Part shown: positions 61,378 through 64,000 of the stretch, in pieces
How positions within the stretch are numbered: position 1 is the first letter of the stretch
Layout of the letters: the number at the start of each line of letters is the position of its first letter
DNA from: Spisula solida
Taxonomy: Eukaryota; Mollusca; Bivalvia; Venerida; Mactridae
Reading direction: 5' to 3'
Length of the DNA stretch: 64,000 nucleotides
Assembly: GCA_947247005.1 (NCBI GenBank)
Contig: OX365948.1
Span: 42,598,601-42,662,600 of the forward strand
Notes under the pieces: generated by a model
Databases searched by the model: none
The model's input: the letters and a program-made list of their open reading frames with translations, nothing else
What the model was told of the DNA's origin: nothing
Program-made: the position numbers and the translations under genes

Positions 61378-61590
61378 GGCCCCGATCTCTTGAAACATCT
61401 CAATCTGAGAAAGATCTCATCTCAAATATTAGCAGCTTCCTTTATGTTAATTTCCATGCGATGCTGAACACAAAAGTAGCACCAATAAACAGAAATTTTA
61501 TTCTGAGTTTATTAAAGTAAATTTTCAAGACTTATCTCGGATTCCGAGTCTGATTTCAGCAAAATCTCAATTTGAAATGAGATTTCTCTG
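61378..61590. mobile_element. MITE family E, copy 3 (right end truncated)
   Basis: GGCCCCGATCTCTTGAAACA..GATCTCATCTCAAAT at the left; AGCAAAATCTCAATTTGAAA on the right, with the terminal repeat lost. Confidence 0.8.
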
Positions 61591-61689
61591 GACTATATAT
61601 ACATGTACGGTGTATGGGCAACTAAGCTACATTGTATCTTTCCGATTCGAATGAACTGGAACTGAAACATGAACACTTACAATTCATAC

Positions 61690-61980
61690 GAGGGTCATTC
61701 AAAAAGTACTGTTGCTTGTAAAATTTATATCACACTAAATTGCTTTACTATAACCTCGGACTGTCTTCTGTTACGCTTATGTATCGCAACCTTTGGTGTT
61801 ACGTCAATTTATTGTTCCTGCAATATCCCTCAAACTATTCTCCGTGCATCGATATACATATGTGCAGTCTTGATGTCTATTTTCAGGAAATGCGTAAGAT
61901 TACGTATGTCATTGGAATCCGTTTTAAGCAATAATAAATTGCACTTGCTTGTGCATGTCTGGTGTTATATTTATTGAGGC
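61690..61980 (+). mobile_element. Mariner-type terminal repeat, one end
   Basis: TA + CGAGGGTCATTCAAAAAGTA at 61689. A 102-codon frame (61669-61977) crosses it but shows nothing recognisable. No second end found. Confidence 0.5.
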
Positions 61981-61999
61981 GATGAAATATAACTTACAT

Positions 62000-64000
62000 T
62001 GCCTAAAGGCGGGAGCAGACGGTGGGTGTGTAAAAGGCTTTTTCCAACGCAGGAAGTTGAACGTACATGTATATAAGGAGTTTTATTGACAGGAACAATG
62101 TAGAGAAACAGATAATATCTGTACAACAACTAATTTGTCGCTTCTTGAGTTACTAGTATCATTTCTTAATTCTTTATAAAACAGAATTTCTATAGGATTG
62201 TTTACGATGACTTTGGTGGTATCTGAATCACGGCACCGTAAGAATTACAGAAACTTCTGTACATAATCGTGTTGTCTACCATCGAGCGCGTATGCTGTTT
62301 ACGTCGACAATGTTTAAATAATTATTGACGCTTTGCATTAGACAGGCGTTCTCTGCATGGAATGGGTTTTTTTCCTTTTTGTCATTATGGTACAATTCGG
62401 AATTGTTGTTTTTTTCTTTCGACTAAGACGGTCGTAAGTGCGTGGTCGTTTGGTTTCCCTGTCAATCGATCTGCCAATGGCCCCCAACTTGGAGAGAAGA
62501 GGTTTGTGTGATACAAGGAATCCGGGTGCGTTGTCTAAGCTCCTTTCCGACTTGACTGTTTGGTTCTTTAACGTCACAGATTCTTGCGTTTTTGAAATAT
62601 CTAGCGAATAAAGGCAAGCCGGAATAAAGCAGAATGTGATACGTATTTAGGTATGCAATATCGTTTGTAACATGCATTGTAACTTTTTAAAGCACCCTGG
62701 TAAGTTTGAGGATAATTCCTTTATTGAATTTACTAATTCTAGTCTATAACGGATCATAGAATAAGTCAGACAAGTTGTGAGTTAACAGGACAATTACGTT
62801 AAGACGGATCAATCGGTTTTTTGTTGTGCCCACACGATCGGGTATATTGATTTGAATTCAAATAGCTGGTATAATTGCGGGTTTGTCACGAGACTTGGAA
62901 CATATTCCTCCCAACGGCGACAATAAACCTAGGCATAGTGCGTTCCGTATGTCGTAAAGAATCATTTCTCTCTCCTCCAAATCGCATTTATTCAAAGAAA
63001 ATGGCAAAATAGGCATAAATCTGTGTCTCTGCAGTATGGCTCACACTAAATATGGCATCGTGTTTCGTTTTAGCGACACTGTGACACACAATCGATGTTA
63101 TGTTGGCATTCCTACAAGATACGTCTTAGACAGTTTACTTCTCGTATACCTTAGTTGGGATACTGTATACATTTATACATTGTTGTTTCTTCATGTTTGT
63201 AACATATTTGTGTTAGATTGATTCCATTAAAATACTAAAGGTACTAGAAAATATAATATGTAACGATATGAACATAATGTCATATGTTTCACGTCTTACC
63301 ACTGCTAATATCCATTTAGCTTCAGTATCTCAATACATGCATTGATATTTCAATCACACTTTACCAATTGATAAGGATAGCGTTTAGTTCCCTTTTACTA
63401 AAAGATGTTGTGACTCAAAACTTGACTACAATGGTATAAAATGATATGGCCAGCAGTAACTACACTAGTCCTAGTACAACTATAATCACAATAAGATGAG
63501 AAGCAAATAAGGGAAGCTTACACAGGTTGCGTGACCCTAGACAGTCACATTCATTCAATCAAAGTCTCAGAGGAGTGTGTAGCATTGTATTTATAATACA
63601 CTTGACGACTGTTCTAAGTACACACTTTTAGAACTAGAATAAATCAGGAACATAATCTTTTAAACTCAATAAAACTGTTTAGATATCATATGTTGGTGGT
63701 AACTTTTTTATTTGTCTTTAATACAGAAGATGAAAAATCAAGATATACGTGAAAATCATTGATACGTTACAAAAATGACAAAATCACATTTTTCTCGTGC
63801 ACACATCTCAAATATGTGTAAATTTCATACACGATTAACATTCGACCCCCAAACATAAAGCCATAATAATATTTCGTATTATATGACGCAAATGACGATT
63901 GAGGAGCTCGCAAGTGCGACAGGAATGCTTGAAACTGGCATGACAATAAGACGACTAAGATTTAATTCATTAATGGTCTGTTTTTGGGTTCTTAACCCAT
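62000..64000. other. Unassigned intergenic sequence
   Basis: Only short frames with no recognisable product; no clear repeat structure. Confidence 0.5.

Noticed and set aside
61669..61977. 102-codon plus-strand frame
   Set aside because: It crosses a mariner-type end and shows no domain; probably chance.

Overview
The window is animal nuclear DNA: AT-rich, intron-rich and full of repeats. It almost certainly comes from a mollusc, most likely a bivalve. The main evidence is the repeat content. This includes long degenerate arrays of the 'TGACCTAGTTTTTGACC' type that start with AACAAGAGG and end with CAGGTGAGCTAA, tRNA-derived SINEs with a central conserved domain, and many short inverted-repeat elements. 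As far as I recall, these are typical of bivalve genomes. The one conserved gene is a lophotrochozoan-looking Shab channel.

Only one protein-coding gene is supported: a voltage-gated potassium channel of the Kv2/Shab (KCNB) family on the minus strand, at 2720-35606. Four coding exons (35606-34743, 13561-12428, 10825-10108, 3627-2720) join with consistent GT-AG junctions and phases 0, 0 and 1. They give an open frame of about 1207 residues. Exon 1 carries a variable N-terminus and the T1 tetramerisation domain. Exon 2 carries S1-S6, the voltage sensor, the TVGYGD filter and the start of the C-terminus. Exons 3 and 4 carry a long, low-complexity cytoplasmic tail. The introns are 21.2, 1.6 and 6.5 kb. 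The true 5' end is uncertain: the first in-frame ATG (35606) overlaps a plausible splice acceptor, so an upstream leader exon may exist.

The remaining sequence (1-2719, the introns, and 35.6-64 kb) contains no other recognisable gene. It is a patchwork of repeats. There is a decayed 1.34-kb mariner element, inserted in a SINE tail and lying in what should be the Kv2 3' UTR. There are several non-autonomous Tc1/mariner-, pogo- and hAT-like elements with clear terminal inverted repeats, and two 3' ends of non-LTR retrotransposons. There are also minisatellites with units of about 35, 36, 41, 53 and 53 bp, and several interspersed families seen in two to four copies. One 147-bp element at 37488-37634 can be delimited exactly, because a second copy of its host repeat at 45352-45455 lacks the insertion. 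I found no operon, CRISPR array, complete tRNA or rRNA gene, and no second gene that I can defend.
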